NCBI RefSeq assembly: GCF_002855555.1
Contig: NZ_PKRT01000001.1
Coordinates: 1,516,001 to 1,580,000, forward strand
Direction: 5' to 3'
DNA from: Novosphingobium sp. TH158
GTDB lineage: Bacteria > Pseudomonadota > Alphaproteobacteria > Sphingomonadales > Sphingomonadaceae
DNA: 64,000 nucleotides
Shown: positions 8,403 through 17,143 of the stretch, one piece after another
How positions within the stretch are numbered: position 1 is the first letter of the stretch
How the letters are laid out: every line of letters begins with the position of its first letter
Notes under the pieces: generated by a model
Seen by the model: only the letters and a program-made list of their open reading frames with translations
Told to the model about the DNA's origin: nothing
Database searches by the model: none
Translations under genes and position numbers: made by a program

Positions 8403-10106
8403 TCAGCGCTCGCGCCTCGGCCCTTTGGGTCGGCCGAACTTCCTGTCGCGTGGTTGCGCATTCCGATCGTTGCCGCGAGGCGCACCACGATGACCGCCCT
8501 GCCGCTTGGCTTCCATGCGCGGGCTGCCTTCGACTGCGACGATCTCCACGCCGTCGTCCTCTTCGGCGGTGCGGCGCACGGCATCAAGGAAGCGGGCGGC
8601 AGCGGGGCCTGCCACTTCGAACAGGCTTTCATTGGCGGTGATCCGGATCGCACCGATCTCGCGGCGGGTGATATGGCCGCGGCGGCACAGCAGCGGCAGG
8701 ATCCAGCGCGGATCGGCATTCTGCCGTCGTCCCACGTTGAGCCGGAACCAGGCGCTGCCTTCGAAACCGGGGCGCGGCCCCTGCGGCGGCGGGGCATCGC
8801 TGGCCAGCAATTCCTCCGGCTGCGGCAGGCGCGAGCGATGGGCCTGGACCAGCGCCAGGGCAATTTCCTCTGCACTGCGCTCTGCCATCAGGCGCGATGC
8901 GATCTCCCGATCGCCCTCACCGGGCTCGACCGGCGCCAGCAGGGCAGAAAGCAGGCGATCGGCGTCTGCCGCACGAATTTCCTCGGCAGAGGGGGGCGAT
9001 CGCCATTCGGCCGGGACCCGCGCGTTGCGCAGCATCATCTCCACCCGGCGGCGGCGCGGATAGGGCACGAGCAGGATCGCGGTGCCCTTCTTGCCCGCGC
9101 GGCCGGTGCGGCCCGAGCGGTGCTGAAGCGTTTCGGCATCGCGCGGCACTTCCACGTGGATCACCAGCGAAAGGCCGGGCAGGTCGATGCCGCGCGCGGC
9201 GACGTCGGTTGCCACGCAAACGCGTGCGCGCCGGTCGCGCAGGGCCTGAAGCGCGTGGTTGCGCTCGTTCTGGCTGTGCTCCCCGGAAAGCGCCACCACG
9301 GCAAAGCCGCGCTCGGTCAGGCTGGCGTGAAGGTGCCGGACATTGTCGCGCGTGGCGCAGAACAGGATCGCAGTTTCCGCTTCGTGAAAGCGCAGCACGT
9401 TGACCACCGCATTCTCGATATCCGCCGGCGCGATCGCCATGGCCTGATAGGCAATATCGCCATGCCCGCGATCGGCATCGACTGTCGATATCCGCAGCGC
9501 ATCGCGCTGGTAACGGCGGGCAAGCGCGACGATGGGCTTGGGCATGGTGGCCGAGAACAGCAGCGTCCGGCGACCTTCGGGCGTCGCGTCGAGCAGTTCC
9601 TCAAGGTCTTCGCGGAAGCCCATGTCGAGCATCTCGTCCGCCTCGTCGAGCACGGCGACAGCAAGGCTGCCAAGGTCAAGCGCACCGCGTTCGAGGTGAT
9701 CGCGCAGGCGCCCCGGCGTGCCGACCACGATGTGCGCGCCATGCGCCAGTGCGCGCCGTTCGCGCGAAGGGTCCATGCCGCCCACGCAGGTGGCAACCCG
9801 GGCACCGGTGCCCTCGTAAAGCCAGGCGAGTTCGCGGCTGACCTGCAGCGCCAGTTCGCGCGTTGGCGCGATCACCAGCGCCAGCGGCGCACTGGAGGAC
9901 AAGGCGCGGCCATCGGCTTCGAGCAGTTCGGGCGCCATGGCGAGCCCGAAGGCAACAGTCTTGCCCGAACCGGTCTGGGCCGAAACGACCAGATCACGGC
10001 CCAGGGCTTCCTCTTCGAGGACGGCAGCCTGAACGGAAGTGGGGGCCGCATAGCCGCGCGCAGCCAACGCAGCACCAAGCAGCGCGAAAGGGGTCTGGAA
10101 AGTCAT
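8403..10106 (-). CDS. DEAD-box RNA helicase with DbpA-like C-terminal domain
   Basis: The 567-residue protein shows the helicase motifs in order: Q-motif region (FALLGAALAARGYAAPTSVQ), motif I SAQTGSGKT, motif Ia PTRELA, motif II LDEAD, motif III SAT, and motif VI HRSGRTGR near residue 330. The last 80 residues (GSAWFRLNVGRRQNADPRWI onward) look like the DbpA/DeaD RNA-binding domain, which targets rRNA in known members. It should unwind or remodel structured RNA, most likely in ribosome assembly or cold adaptation. The ATG at 10106 starts just before the Q motif; a TTG at 10136 is the alternative. It reads in the same direction as the Gre-type and ABC-F genes upstream. Confidence 0.93.
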   Translation of the reverse strand: MTFQTPFALLGAALAARGYAAPTSVQAAVLEEEALGRDLVVSAQTGSGKTVAFGLAMAPELLEADGRALSSSAPLALVIAPTRELALQVSRELAWLYEGTGARVATCVGGMDPSRERRALAHGAHIVVGTPGRLRDHLERGALDLGSLAVAVLDEADEMLDMGFREDLEELLDATPEGRRTLLFSATMPKPIVALARRYQRDALRISTVDADRGHGDIAYQAMAIAPADIENAVVNVLRFHEAETAILFCATRDNVRHLHASLTERGFAVVALSGEHSQNERNHALQALRDRRARVCVATDVAARGIDLPGLSLVIHVEVPRDAETLQHRSGRTGRAGKKGTAILLVPYPRRRRVEMMLRNARVPAEWRSPPSAEEIRAADADRLLSALLAPVEPGEGDREIASRLMAERSAEEIALALVQAHRSRLPQPEELLASDAPPPQGPRPGFEGSAWFRLNVGRRQNADPRWILPLLCRRGHITRREIGAIRITANESLFEVAGPAAARFLDAVRRTAEEDDGVEIVAVEGSPRMEAKRQGGHRGAPRGNDRNAQPRDRKFGRPKGPRRER

Positions 10107-10178
10107 GGTAACAGGGAACTCGTCTTGCGCGGCCAATCCGGCCGGAATCGGGCATCTGGCCCGCGTGATGCGGCCGCG

Positions 10179-10670
10179 TTAGGCGCTTCCGTCCGCCGGA
10201 ACAACGGCAATTTCCAGAATCTCGATTGCCTCGTCGTTTCCGCCGAAGGGACGCAGCTCCCCTTCCTCCGCTCCCAGCATGGCCCGGGCGATCGGCGCGG
10301 AGAAGGCAATACGGCCCGCAGCAGGGTCAGCCTCGTCGTCGCCGGTGATGCTCAGGCTGCGGTCGCGGCCGTTAAGGCAGAAGGTTACGCGGGTGCCGAT
10401 CTCCACCGTATCGCCTCTGGGCACGGGCACCGGCTCGGCGGTAATCTGCCGCGTTTGCCAGTAGCGAAGATCCCGCTTGGCCACATCGACCTGCGACTGT
10501 TCGGCCCCGGCGGCGACCAGCTCGGCAACCCGTGCCTCCAGCTCCGCCACCCGCTCGTTGATCTGAGCAAGCCCGCGCGCGGTAACCAGGTTCGGCCCGG
10601 GCGGTATGGGGATTTCGAACTTGGGCTCAAGGTGTTCCTCGTCACCATCGCGCCGGAATGCCACGCTCAT
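10179..10670 (-). CDS. GreA/GreB family transcription elongation factor-like protein
   Basis: The 163-residue product has an N-terminal helical stretch (GLAQINERVAELEARVAELV), expected to form the antiparallel coiled coil that enters the RNA polymerase secondary channel. A C-terminal FKBP-like part follows (GTRVTF, then SAPIARAMLGAEEGE). Length matches Gre factors. Such factors rescue backtracked polymerase by stimulating transcript cleavage. Its sequence is divergent from standard GreA, so it may be a second family member. The ATG at 10670 has GGGAG upstream. It lies 13 bases after the ABC-F gene on the same strand, so the two are probably co-transcribed. Confidence 0.85.
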   Translation of the reverse strand: MSVAFRRDGDEEHLEPKFEIPIPPGPNLVTARGLAQINERVAELEARVAELVAAGAEQSQVDVAKRDLRYWQTRQITAEPVPVPRGDTVEIGTRVTFCLNGRDRSLSITGDDEADPAAGRIAFSAPIARAMLGAEEGELRPFGGNDEAIEILEIAVVPADGSA

Positions 10671-10683
10671 GCCTGTTCTCCCG

Positions 10684-12558
10684 TCACGCTGCGACGGCTT
10701 CAAGCGCTTCGCTGGCCTCAAGCCAGGCAGCCTCCGCCTGCTCGATCTGCGCTTCCAGGGCGGCGCGGCGCTTCATCAGCTCGGTCATCGTCAGCTTGGC
10801 CAGCGCCGGGGCGGCGGCCGAAGGATCGAACATCGCCCGGTCAATCGCGCTGCGATCGGCAGTCAGTCGTTCGAGCTCCGCTTCGGCGGCGCGGGCCTGC
10901 TTGCGCAGCGCCTGGCTCTTTTCCCGCGCCTCGGCATTGGCCTTGCGCTGGTCCTTCTTGTTGACCCCGCGAGTGCCCTCGCCCTTTTCCGCCACCGGAT
11001 CGCGGGCGAGGACGAAGGCGATGTAATCATCGATCGAGCCGTCGAATTCCTTCGCCGTCCCGCTATCGACCAGCACCAGCCGGTCGGCGGTCATTTCCAG
11101 CATGTGCCGGTCGTGGCTGACGATGATTACCGCGCCGGTATAATCGTTGAGCGCCTGGACCAGCGCCTCGCGCGCATCGACATCCAGGTGGTTGGTCGGC
11201 TCGTCCAGGATCAGCAGGTGCGGCGCATCGCGGGTGATCAGCGCCAGCGCCAGCCGCGCGCGCTCGCCCCCGGAAAGCTTGCCGACCTCCGTCGTCGCCT
11301 TGGGGCCGGCGAAGCCGAACCGGCCAAGCTGCGCCCGCACCGCAGCGGGACTGGCGCTGGGCATGGCCACGGTCATGTGCTGCAGCGGCGTTTCGCTGCG
11401 ATCCAGTTCCTCGACCTGGTACTGGGTGAAATAGCCCACGCGCATCCGGCCACTGGCGGTCATGCCCCCGTCCATCGGCGCAAGCTGCGCGGCCAGCAGG
11501 CGCGCCAGCGTGGTCTTGCCGTTGCCGTTGCGGCCCAGCAGGGCGATCCGGTCATCCGGATCGATCCGCAGGTTGAGCCGTTGCAGCACCGGCATATCCC
11601 CATAACCGACCGAGGCGAGGTCAAGCGTGATCAGCGGCGGGCGCAATTCATCGGGCGGCGGGAAATCGAAGCTGAGCGAGGGATCGTCAATCAGCTCGGC
11701 AATCGGCTGCAACTTGGCCAGCGCCTTGGCGCGCGATTGCGCCTGCTTGGCAGTGGAGGCACGCGCCGAATTGCGCGCGACGTAATCGCGCAGCCGCTCC
11801 CGCATCGCGTCCTGCCTGGCCTTGGCCGAGGCAAGCTGCGCCTGCCGCTCTGCGCGCTGGCGTTCGAAGGCATCGTAGCCACCGGGATAGAGCGTCAGCT
11901 TGCCGCCTGACAGGTGCAGGATGTGATCGACAACATTGTTGAGGAAATCGCGCTCGTGGCTGACCAGCAGGATCGTTGCCGGGTATGAGCGCAGGAAATC
12001 CTCCAGCCACATCACCGCTTCCAGATCGAGGTGGTTGCTCGGTTCGTCGAGCAGCAGCAGGTCCGGCTGGGAGAACAGAAGCGCGGCCAGCGCCACGCGC
12101 ATCCGCCAGCCGCCCGAAAAGCTTTCGAGCGGACGGTGCTGCGCCTCCTCGTCGAACCCAAGGCCCACCAGAATGCGCGCCGCACGCGATGGCGCGGAAT
12201 GCGCCTCGATGGCGATAAGGCGCTCATGCACCTCGGCAAGGCGCTGCGCATCGGTGCAGGTTTCACTCTCTGCCACCAGCGCAGCGCGCTCGGTATCGGC
12301 CGCCAGAACGGTCTCGAACGGCGTGGCATCCCCCCCGGGAGCCTCCTGCGCGATGTAGCCCAGCCGGCTGCCGCGCGGCATGGTGACGCTGCCCGCGTCT
12401 GCCTCAAGCATCCCGGCGATCACCCGCACCAGCGTGGACTTGCCCGCGCCGTTGCGACCGATTAACCCGATCCGCCCGCGCGGGGGCAGCTTGGCGGTTG
12501 CGTCGTCGATGATCGTCCGCCCGCCAAGGCGAACCGTGATGCCGGTAAGGTTAAGCAT
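10684..12558 (-). CDS. ABC-F family ATPase (ribosome-associated type)
   Basis: The 624-residue protein contains two ABC nucleotide-binding domains and no membrane segment, which defines ABC-F. Domain 1 has Walker A GRNGAGKST near residue 36 and signature SGGWRMR. Domain 2 has Walker A GRNGNGKTT, signature LSGGERARLAL and Walker B LLILDEPTNHLD. A charged linker lies between them and a C-terminal coiled coil rich in Lys, Glu and Ala ends the protein, as in Uup and YheS. Members act on the ribosome during translation. The start codon directly precedes the canonical first strand. It is followed closely by the Gre-type gene. Confidence 0.93.
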   Translation of the reverse strand: MLNLTGITVRLGGRTIIDDATAKLPPRGRIGLIGRNGAGKSTLVRVIAGMLEADAGSVTMPRGSRLGYIAQEAPGGDATPFETVLAADTERAALVAESETCTDAQRLAEVHERLIAIEAHSAPSRAARILVGLGFDEEAQHRPLESFSGGWRMRVALAALLFSQPDLLLLDEPSNHLDLEAVMWLEDFLRSYPATILLVSHERDFLNNVVDHILHLSGGKLTLYPGGYDAFERQRAERQAQLASAKARQDAMRERLRDYVARNSARASTAKQAQSRAKALAKLQPIAELIDDPSLSFDFPPPDELRPPLITLDLASVGYGDMPVLQRLNLRIDPDDRIALLGRNGNGKTTLARLLAAQLAPMDGGMTASGRMRVGYFTQYQVEELDRSETPLQHMTVAMPSASPAAVRAQLGRFGFAGPKATTEVGKLSGGERARLALALITRDAPHLLILDEPTNHLDVDAREALVQALNDYTGAVIIVSHDRHMLEMTADRLVLVDSGTAKEFDGSIDDYIAFVLARDPVAEKGEGTRGVNKKDQRKANAEAREKSQALRKQARAAEAELERLTADRSAIDRAMFDPSAAAPALAKLTMTELMKRRAALEAQIEQAEAAWLEASEALEAVAA

Positions 12559-12735
12559 GGCCGCGCGTCTAACAGCACCTGCGCTTTCGCAAAAGCGTGT
12601 TCGGCCCTTTCGGCGACGACCGCCTGCGCGGGGCCGTCGAATTCTTCGCCACAGCCCCGTGGGGAGTTCACAAAGCGATACGATCAGCTATGCGGGCAAA
12701 TGCCTATTTTCCCGGAGCGGGCACAGACACACGGA

Positions 12736-13749
12736 ATGGAAAATCTGCGCTTCCTTGAACCGGCTGACGCAGAGGCATTCGCGCATGACGGCTTCTTTGT
12801 CCGGCGCCTGTTCGAAGTCGAAGAAGCAGCGTCCATGGCTGCGGAGTTCGAAACCCTTACCGCGGGCAGTCCGCTAAGTCCCAACGAGGCGGGCAATTAC
12901 TATTCCGTGATGGATGCCGATCAGGCCTTGTCTGCAGCGATACAGGAATGGTCCGCCGGAAAGCTGTCTCCGGCAATGGATCGCGTCGCCGTCGGCTGGA
13001 AGCCGATCCGCACCGGCGTGCTGATCAAGCCTGCCCATGGCAAGGAAACGCGCTTCCATCTCCATCAGCCGATAACGGATCATCCATTCGGCCTGTCCGT
13101 GATCGGCTGGTGTGCCTTGCGGGATTGCGACGAGCACAATGGCTGCCTTCGCGTGATCCCCGGTTCGCACCTGCTGTTCCGCCACATCGGCGCGGGAAGC
13201 GCGATCTATCCCGAAAATGCAGAAGACCAGAAACTCCTGATCCAGCGCCATGCCATCCCCGTTCCGTTGAAATCGGGGGAGGCGATTTTCTTTCACAACG
13301 GCCTGCTCCATGGCGCACATCCCAACAGCACCGGACAGGCCCGGCCGGCAATCGGGATCCACTTCACAACGCCAGACCAGAATCCGGCACTTTACCGGCC
13401 GCATGGCGATGGCATGGCCGCTTTCCGTCTTCCTGACGGGAACTATACCGGGCTCTTCGGCGCTAACCGCATTACCGAACTCGACAAGGCGGACATCCTG
13501 CGAACCTTTCCGGCCTGGAACCCGAGGCCCAACCTGGCCCAGGTCGAAGCCTTGCTGCAGGCGCGAGGACCCCGCGCCCGCGAGGATTACGAGCCACTGG
13601 ACCTTGTCCGCCACCTTGCCACGCCAACCGGACCGGACGCCACCGAAGATGCCTTACGTCCCTTGGCATTTCGCCGCCTGGTAGCGAAAATTCCGGGTGC
13701 TCGCGCCGTTTATCGCCTTGTCCGTTCCCGACCCAGGATCTCGAAATGA
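12736..13749 (+). CDS. PhyH (phytanoyl-CoA dioxygenase)-like protein lacking the usual iron-ligand aspartate
   Basis: The protein of about 337 residues has PhyH-family landmarks: an N-terminal DGFFVRRLF segment, the core GWCALRDCDEHNGCLRVIPGSH, the distal histidine region LLHGAHPN and the 2-oxoglutarate-binding Arg in ARPAIGIHF. In the usual H-x-D iron motif the sequence is H-Q-P (LHQPITDHP), so the carboxylate ligand seems absent. The protein may therefore be a halogenase-like enzyme, another kind of oxygenase or a non-catalytic homologue. The last 60 residues are basic. An upstream ATG at 12700 would add 12 residues. It overlaps the next gene by 4 bases (ATGA), so the two are translationally coupled. 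Confidence 0.8.
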   Translation: MENLRFLEPADAEAFAHDGFFVRRLFEVEEAASMAAEFETLTAGSPLSPNEAGNYYSVMDADQALSAAIQEWSAGKLSPAMDRVAVGWKPIRTGVLIKPAHGKETRFHLHQPITDHPFGLSVIGWCALRDCDEHNGCLRVIPGSHLLFRHIGAGSAIYPENAEDQKLLIQRHAIPVPLKSGEAIFFHNGLLHGAHPNSTGQARPAIGIHFTTPDQNPALYRPHGDGMAAFRLPDGNYTGLFGANRITELDKADILRTFPAWNPRPNLAQVEALLQARGPRAREDYEPLDLVRHLATPTGPDATEDALRPLAFRRLVAKIPGARAVYRLVRSRPRISK

Positions 13750-15572
13750 ACACCCCCTCCCGAACGATCTTCCGTGACCCTGCCATCGAGGCCGAATTTC
13801 GCGAAAACGGCTTCGCGCGGACAAGTCTGCTTTCGCCAAAGGCCGTGGCCGACCTGCTGGGCGAACTGTCTTCGCTCAAGCCGGGAGACGGCTTTGCGCC
13901 CGATGGCAGCAGCCTGGTCGGGAACACCTATCACTGCACCTTCGTGGACCCGAACCTCGACTACAAGCGGGCGGCCTTTGATTTGCTGGCGAAGCATTGC
14001 AGCGAGCCGATTTCCCGTATTCTCGCGGATTACCGGATCCTGGCAGCGAATTTCCAGATCAAGCAGCCGGGGCAAGGCTATCTTCAGCTGCACCAGAACT
14101 GGCCCGTACTGGAGCTGGACGAGACATCCGTTTCGGTGTGGTGCGCGCTGGTCGACGTCGATGAAGCAAACGGCACGCTGCATGTGATACCGGGGAGTCA
14201 CAAACTGGTTCCGCATGTCGAAAGCGCGGGCAATCCCTGCTTTATCTCCGATGTCATGGCAGAAGCGGAAGAGCTGCTGGAACCCGTTTCGGCGCGGGCG
14301 GGCGAGGCTATCAACTTCGATGACAGCCTGCTCCATGGCTCACCCCCCAATGGCAGCGATGCCCCCCGGATCGCCATCCAGCTTACCTGCATCCCAAAGG
14401 AAGCTAGCCCCGTCTACTTCTGCCAGCACAGCGCCACCCATCTGGAGGCAGTGCACGCAGACACTGATTTCTACACTGGCCAGCACGTTAGCGAACTGGC
14501 CAGGCGATCGCCGGACTGGAAAAGCGTCGGGTTCGTCGAAAACCGCAATCGCCAGATTTCCATCGCCGAACTGCAAGACCTGATTGCCCGCGGGCCACAG
14601 ATCCGCAGCGAAGGATTTGGCCTGAAGATCCAGCCGGATGCCGTTCCGCCCTTCAACGCCAACCCAGCGGGCGCGCCAACCCTGCGCCAGCGCATCCGGG
14701 CCGCCGCCGGGCGCCGTGCTCCTGTCCCGCTCAAGCGCCTTTATCGCCGGCTTCGGGGCCGCCCCTTGACCGACACGCCACCCAGCCCGATCCGCGATGC
14801 CCGGTCGAACTCCGCTCCGCACGCAGTGAGCGATGTACGCGACTATTACGAGGAACTCACCGGCGACTATCTCGCGGGTTTCGGGCAGGTGTTCCAGGGG
14901 AGCCGTCCTGAATCGACCGAGGAACTGCTCGATTACCTTGTCGATGCGGCGGCGCTGGAAGACGGCATGACCGTTCTTGACGCCGGTTGCGGGGTCGGCG
15001 GCCCGGCCATGGGCCTCGCAGCCCGGCGCGACATCCGCGTAGAGGGCCTGACGCTCGCCCGCGCGCAAGTCGAACGCGGAACCGCGCTGATTGCCGAGCG
15101 AGGGCTCAGCGACCGGATTACACTGCGGCAGGGGGATTTCCACCAGCTGGACAGCATTTTCCCGGCCGAGCACTTTGACCGTGTGCTGTTCCTGGAATCG
15201 ATCTGCCATGCACAGGACTATGCGGCCGTGTTGCGCGGCGCCTACCGCGTCCTGAAGCCCGGTGGAGCGCTCTACATCAAGGACTTCCACTGCGTCGATA
15301 ACCGGGCCCGGCCTTCCATGGCAGCCGGGCAGGCGGCGGACCTTGCCAAGCTGCACGACGTCTACCGCCTGCAGATGCCGGACCAGGCCAGCATGGTCGA
15401 CGTCATCACCGGCCTTGGCTTCATGATCCGCTACATGCGGATGCCGGACTATCAGCCAACCTACACGCACTGGGCGCATTACGAGCACGTTTCCGGTCGC
15501 GGATGGCACCCCACCAGCGCGGAGCCGGGGGACATCATCCAGGCCGTGGAATTCCTGTGCCTCAAGCGATGA
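13746..15572 (+). CDS. fusion of PhyH-like oxygenase domain with SAM-dependent methyltransferase
   Basis: Of 608 residues, about 1-300 are PhyH-like: QLHQNWPV at the iron site, then VWCALVDVDEANGTLHVIPG, LLHGSPPN and PRIAIQL. A basic linker of about 60 residues (RRAPVPLKRLYRRLRGRPL) follows. Residues from about 360 on are a class I methyltransferase with motif I VLDAGCGVGGPA, an acidic strand partner EGLTL and a late RVLKPGGALYIKDF motif. The methyltransferase half resembles sterol/tocopherol and small-molecule C/N/O-methyltransferases. In the iron motif H-x-D is replaced by H-Q-N. The fused halves suggest hydroxylation and methylation of the same molecule. The preceding gene encodes a similar oxygenase-like domain without the methyltransferase. 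Confidence 0.83.
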   Translation: MNTPSRTIFRDPAIEAEFRENGFARTSLLSPKAVADLLGELSSLKPGDGFAPDGSSLVGNTYHCTFVDPNLDYKRAAFDLLAKHCSEPISRILADYRILAANFQIKQPGQGYLQLHQNWPVLELDETSVSVWCALVDVDEANGTLHVIPGSHKLVPHVESAGNPCFISDVMAEAEELLEPVSARAGEAINFDDSLLHGSPPNGSDAPRIAIQLTCIPKEASPVYFCQHSATHLEAVHADTDFYTGQHVSELARRSPDWKSVGFVENRNRQISIAELQDLIARGPQIRSEGFGLKIQPDAVPPFNANPAGAPTLRQRIRAAAGRRAPVPLKRLYRRLRGRPLTDTPPSPIRDARSNSAPHAVSDVRDYYEELTGDYLAGFGQVFQGSRPESTEELLDYLVDAAALEDGMTVLDAGCGVGGPAMGLAARRDIRVEGLTLARAQVERGTALIAERGLSDRITLRQGDFHQLDSIFPAEHFDRVLFLESICHAQDYAAVLRGAYRVLKPGGALYIKDFHCVDNRARPSMAAGQAADLAKLHDVYRLQMPDQASMVDVITGLGFMIRYMRMPDYQPTYTHWAHYEHVSGRGWHPTSAEPGDIIQAVEFLCLKR

Positions 15573-15673
15573 TGGCGCCGCCGCGTGCGTCTTGCGCGTT
15601 TGCTGTGCAAAGCTCTGGAAAACGCCGGCGTGGCGCTTGGCGCGAATCTGCCTGACCCACTAGGCCGGCTCCG

Positions 15674-17143
15674 GTGAGCGCCCCCATCCAAATCGGTGTC
15701 GACCCGAACGACAGCCCGATCACCATCGACGTCGAAGAACTTCTCGCCACGCGTCTGCTGGTGCAGGGCAACAGCGGCTCGGGCAAATCGCACCTGCTGC
15801 GCCGCATCCTTGAAGAAAGCGCCACGCTCGTCCAGCAGATCGTGATCGACCCGGAGGGGGACTTCGTCACGCTGGCCGAGGTATTCGGCCATATCGTGAT
15901 CGATGGCGCCGCCTATTCACCGCCGGAGCTGACCCGCCTTGCCGCGCGTATCCGCAAGCACCGCGCCTCCGTGGTGCTTGCGCTCGACGGGCTGGAGATC
16001 GAGGCCCAGATGCGCTGCGCCGCCCAGTTCCTTGCGGCCCTGTTCGATGCCCCGCATGAACAGTGGTTCCCCGCACTCGTCGTGGTGGACGAGGCGCAGT
16101 TGCTCGCCCCCGCTGCAGCCGGGGAAGTGAGCGACGAGGCGCGGCGGATCAGCTTGGCGGCCATGACCAACCTGATGTGCCGCGGCCGCAAGCGCGGGCT
16201 TGCCGGGATCGTCGCCACGCAGCGCCTGGCCAAGCTGGCCAAGAACGTTGCCGCAGAAGCATCGAATTTCCTCATGGGCCGGACCTTCCTCGATATCGAC
16301 ATGGCCCGCGCGGCGGACCTGCTGGGCATGGAACGCCGGCAGGCCGAACAGATCCGCGATCTTGCACGCGGGCAGTTTCTTGGCCTTGGCCCGGCGATCA
16401 GCCGGCGGCCGGTTTCGGTGCGGATCGGCTCTGTGCGCACCGGAGCCAAGGTGGTGATGCAGAAGATGATCCCGCCGCCAAATGCGCTGCCGGACGAACT
16501 TCACGCCCTGCTCCACGAAGACCTCCATATCGACGAGGCCACGCCTTTCGAACCCGCCCCGGCTCCGCAAAGGCCCGCTGCCGACGAACTGATCGAAAAG
16601 ATAGCCGGCCATGCCATCGAAGCGGAAGAGTTGCCGGCAGCGCCAGCCGCACCCACCCTCTCGCAGGCCGAGGTCGATGCGGCGATCGCAGCGATCCTGT
16701 CCGACATCGCGGCAGAGGAAGGCTGCACCTTCCAGCCGCAATCGAAGCTGTTCCAGGATTTCACCGTGCGCTGCCGGATGCAGCGGCTGACCGCCGGCCG
16801 CGTGGACATGAACCAGTTTCGCCGCCGTTTTGCCATGGCAGTCGCCGGCGTGACCGACGAGACCAGCGACAGCTGGCGCGATATCCTGCGGGTGGCAGCC
16901 GTACTGGCGGATGACCTGCTGGCTCCCTTCCTCGCCATCGCCGGCGCAGCGCGCGATGGCCTGCCCTGCCCCGCCGATGAAGAACTGGCGCGCATCTATG
17001 GCACCAATTCGCTGGGGCGCATCCGCCGCCTGCTGGACCATTACGAACGCTGCGGCCTGATCGTCGTGCGCAACGATTTCAGCGGTCGCCGCTCGGTTTC
17101 GATACCCGAACTGGGCTTCGCCACGGAACCGCTTGAGGCATGA
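15674..17143 (+). CDS. HerA/DUF87-like ATP-binding protein
   Basis: The 489-residue protein has Walker A GNSGSGKSH near residue 34, Walker B LVVVDEAQL near residue 130, and an arginine-rich RGRKRGLAGIVATQR segment typical of HerA/FtsK-type hexameric ATPases annotated as DUF87. A variable C-terminal third follows with no recognised domain. HerA-like proteins translocate DNA or act with nucleases. No NurA nuclease lies nearby, so the role here is open. The GTG start is chosen because the recognisable fold begins immediately. It overlaps the following glycosyltransferase by 4 bases (ATGA), so expression is coupled, though the functions look unrelated. Confidence 0.78.
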   Translation: MSAPIQIGVDPNDSPITIDVEELLATRLLVQGNSGSGKSHLLRRILEESATLVQQIVIDPEGDFVTLAEVFGHIVIDGAAYSPPELTRLAARIRKHRASVVLALDGLEIEAQMRCAAQFLAALFDAPHEQWFPALVVVDEAQLLAPAAAGEVSDEARRISLAAMTNLMCRGRKRGLAGIVATQRLAKLAKNVAAEASNFLMGRTFLDIDMARAADLLGMERRQAEQIRDLARGQFLGLGPAISRRPVSVRIGSVRTGAKVVMQKMIPPPNALPDELHALLHEDLHIDEATPFEPAPAPQRPAADELIEKIAGHAIEAEELPAAPAAPTLSQAEVDAAIAAILSDIAAEEGCTFQPQSKLFQDFTVRCRMQRLTAGRVDMNQFRRRFAMAVAGVTDETSDSWRDILRVAAVLADDLLAPFLAIAGAARDGLPCPADEELARIYGTNSLGRIRRLLDHYERCGLIVVRNDFSGRRSVSIPELGFATEPLEA

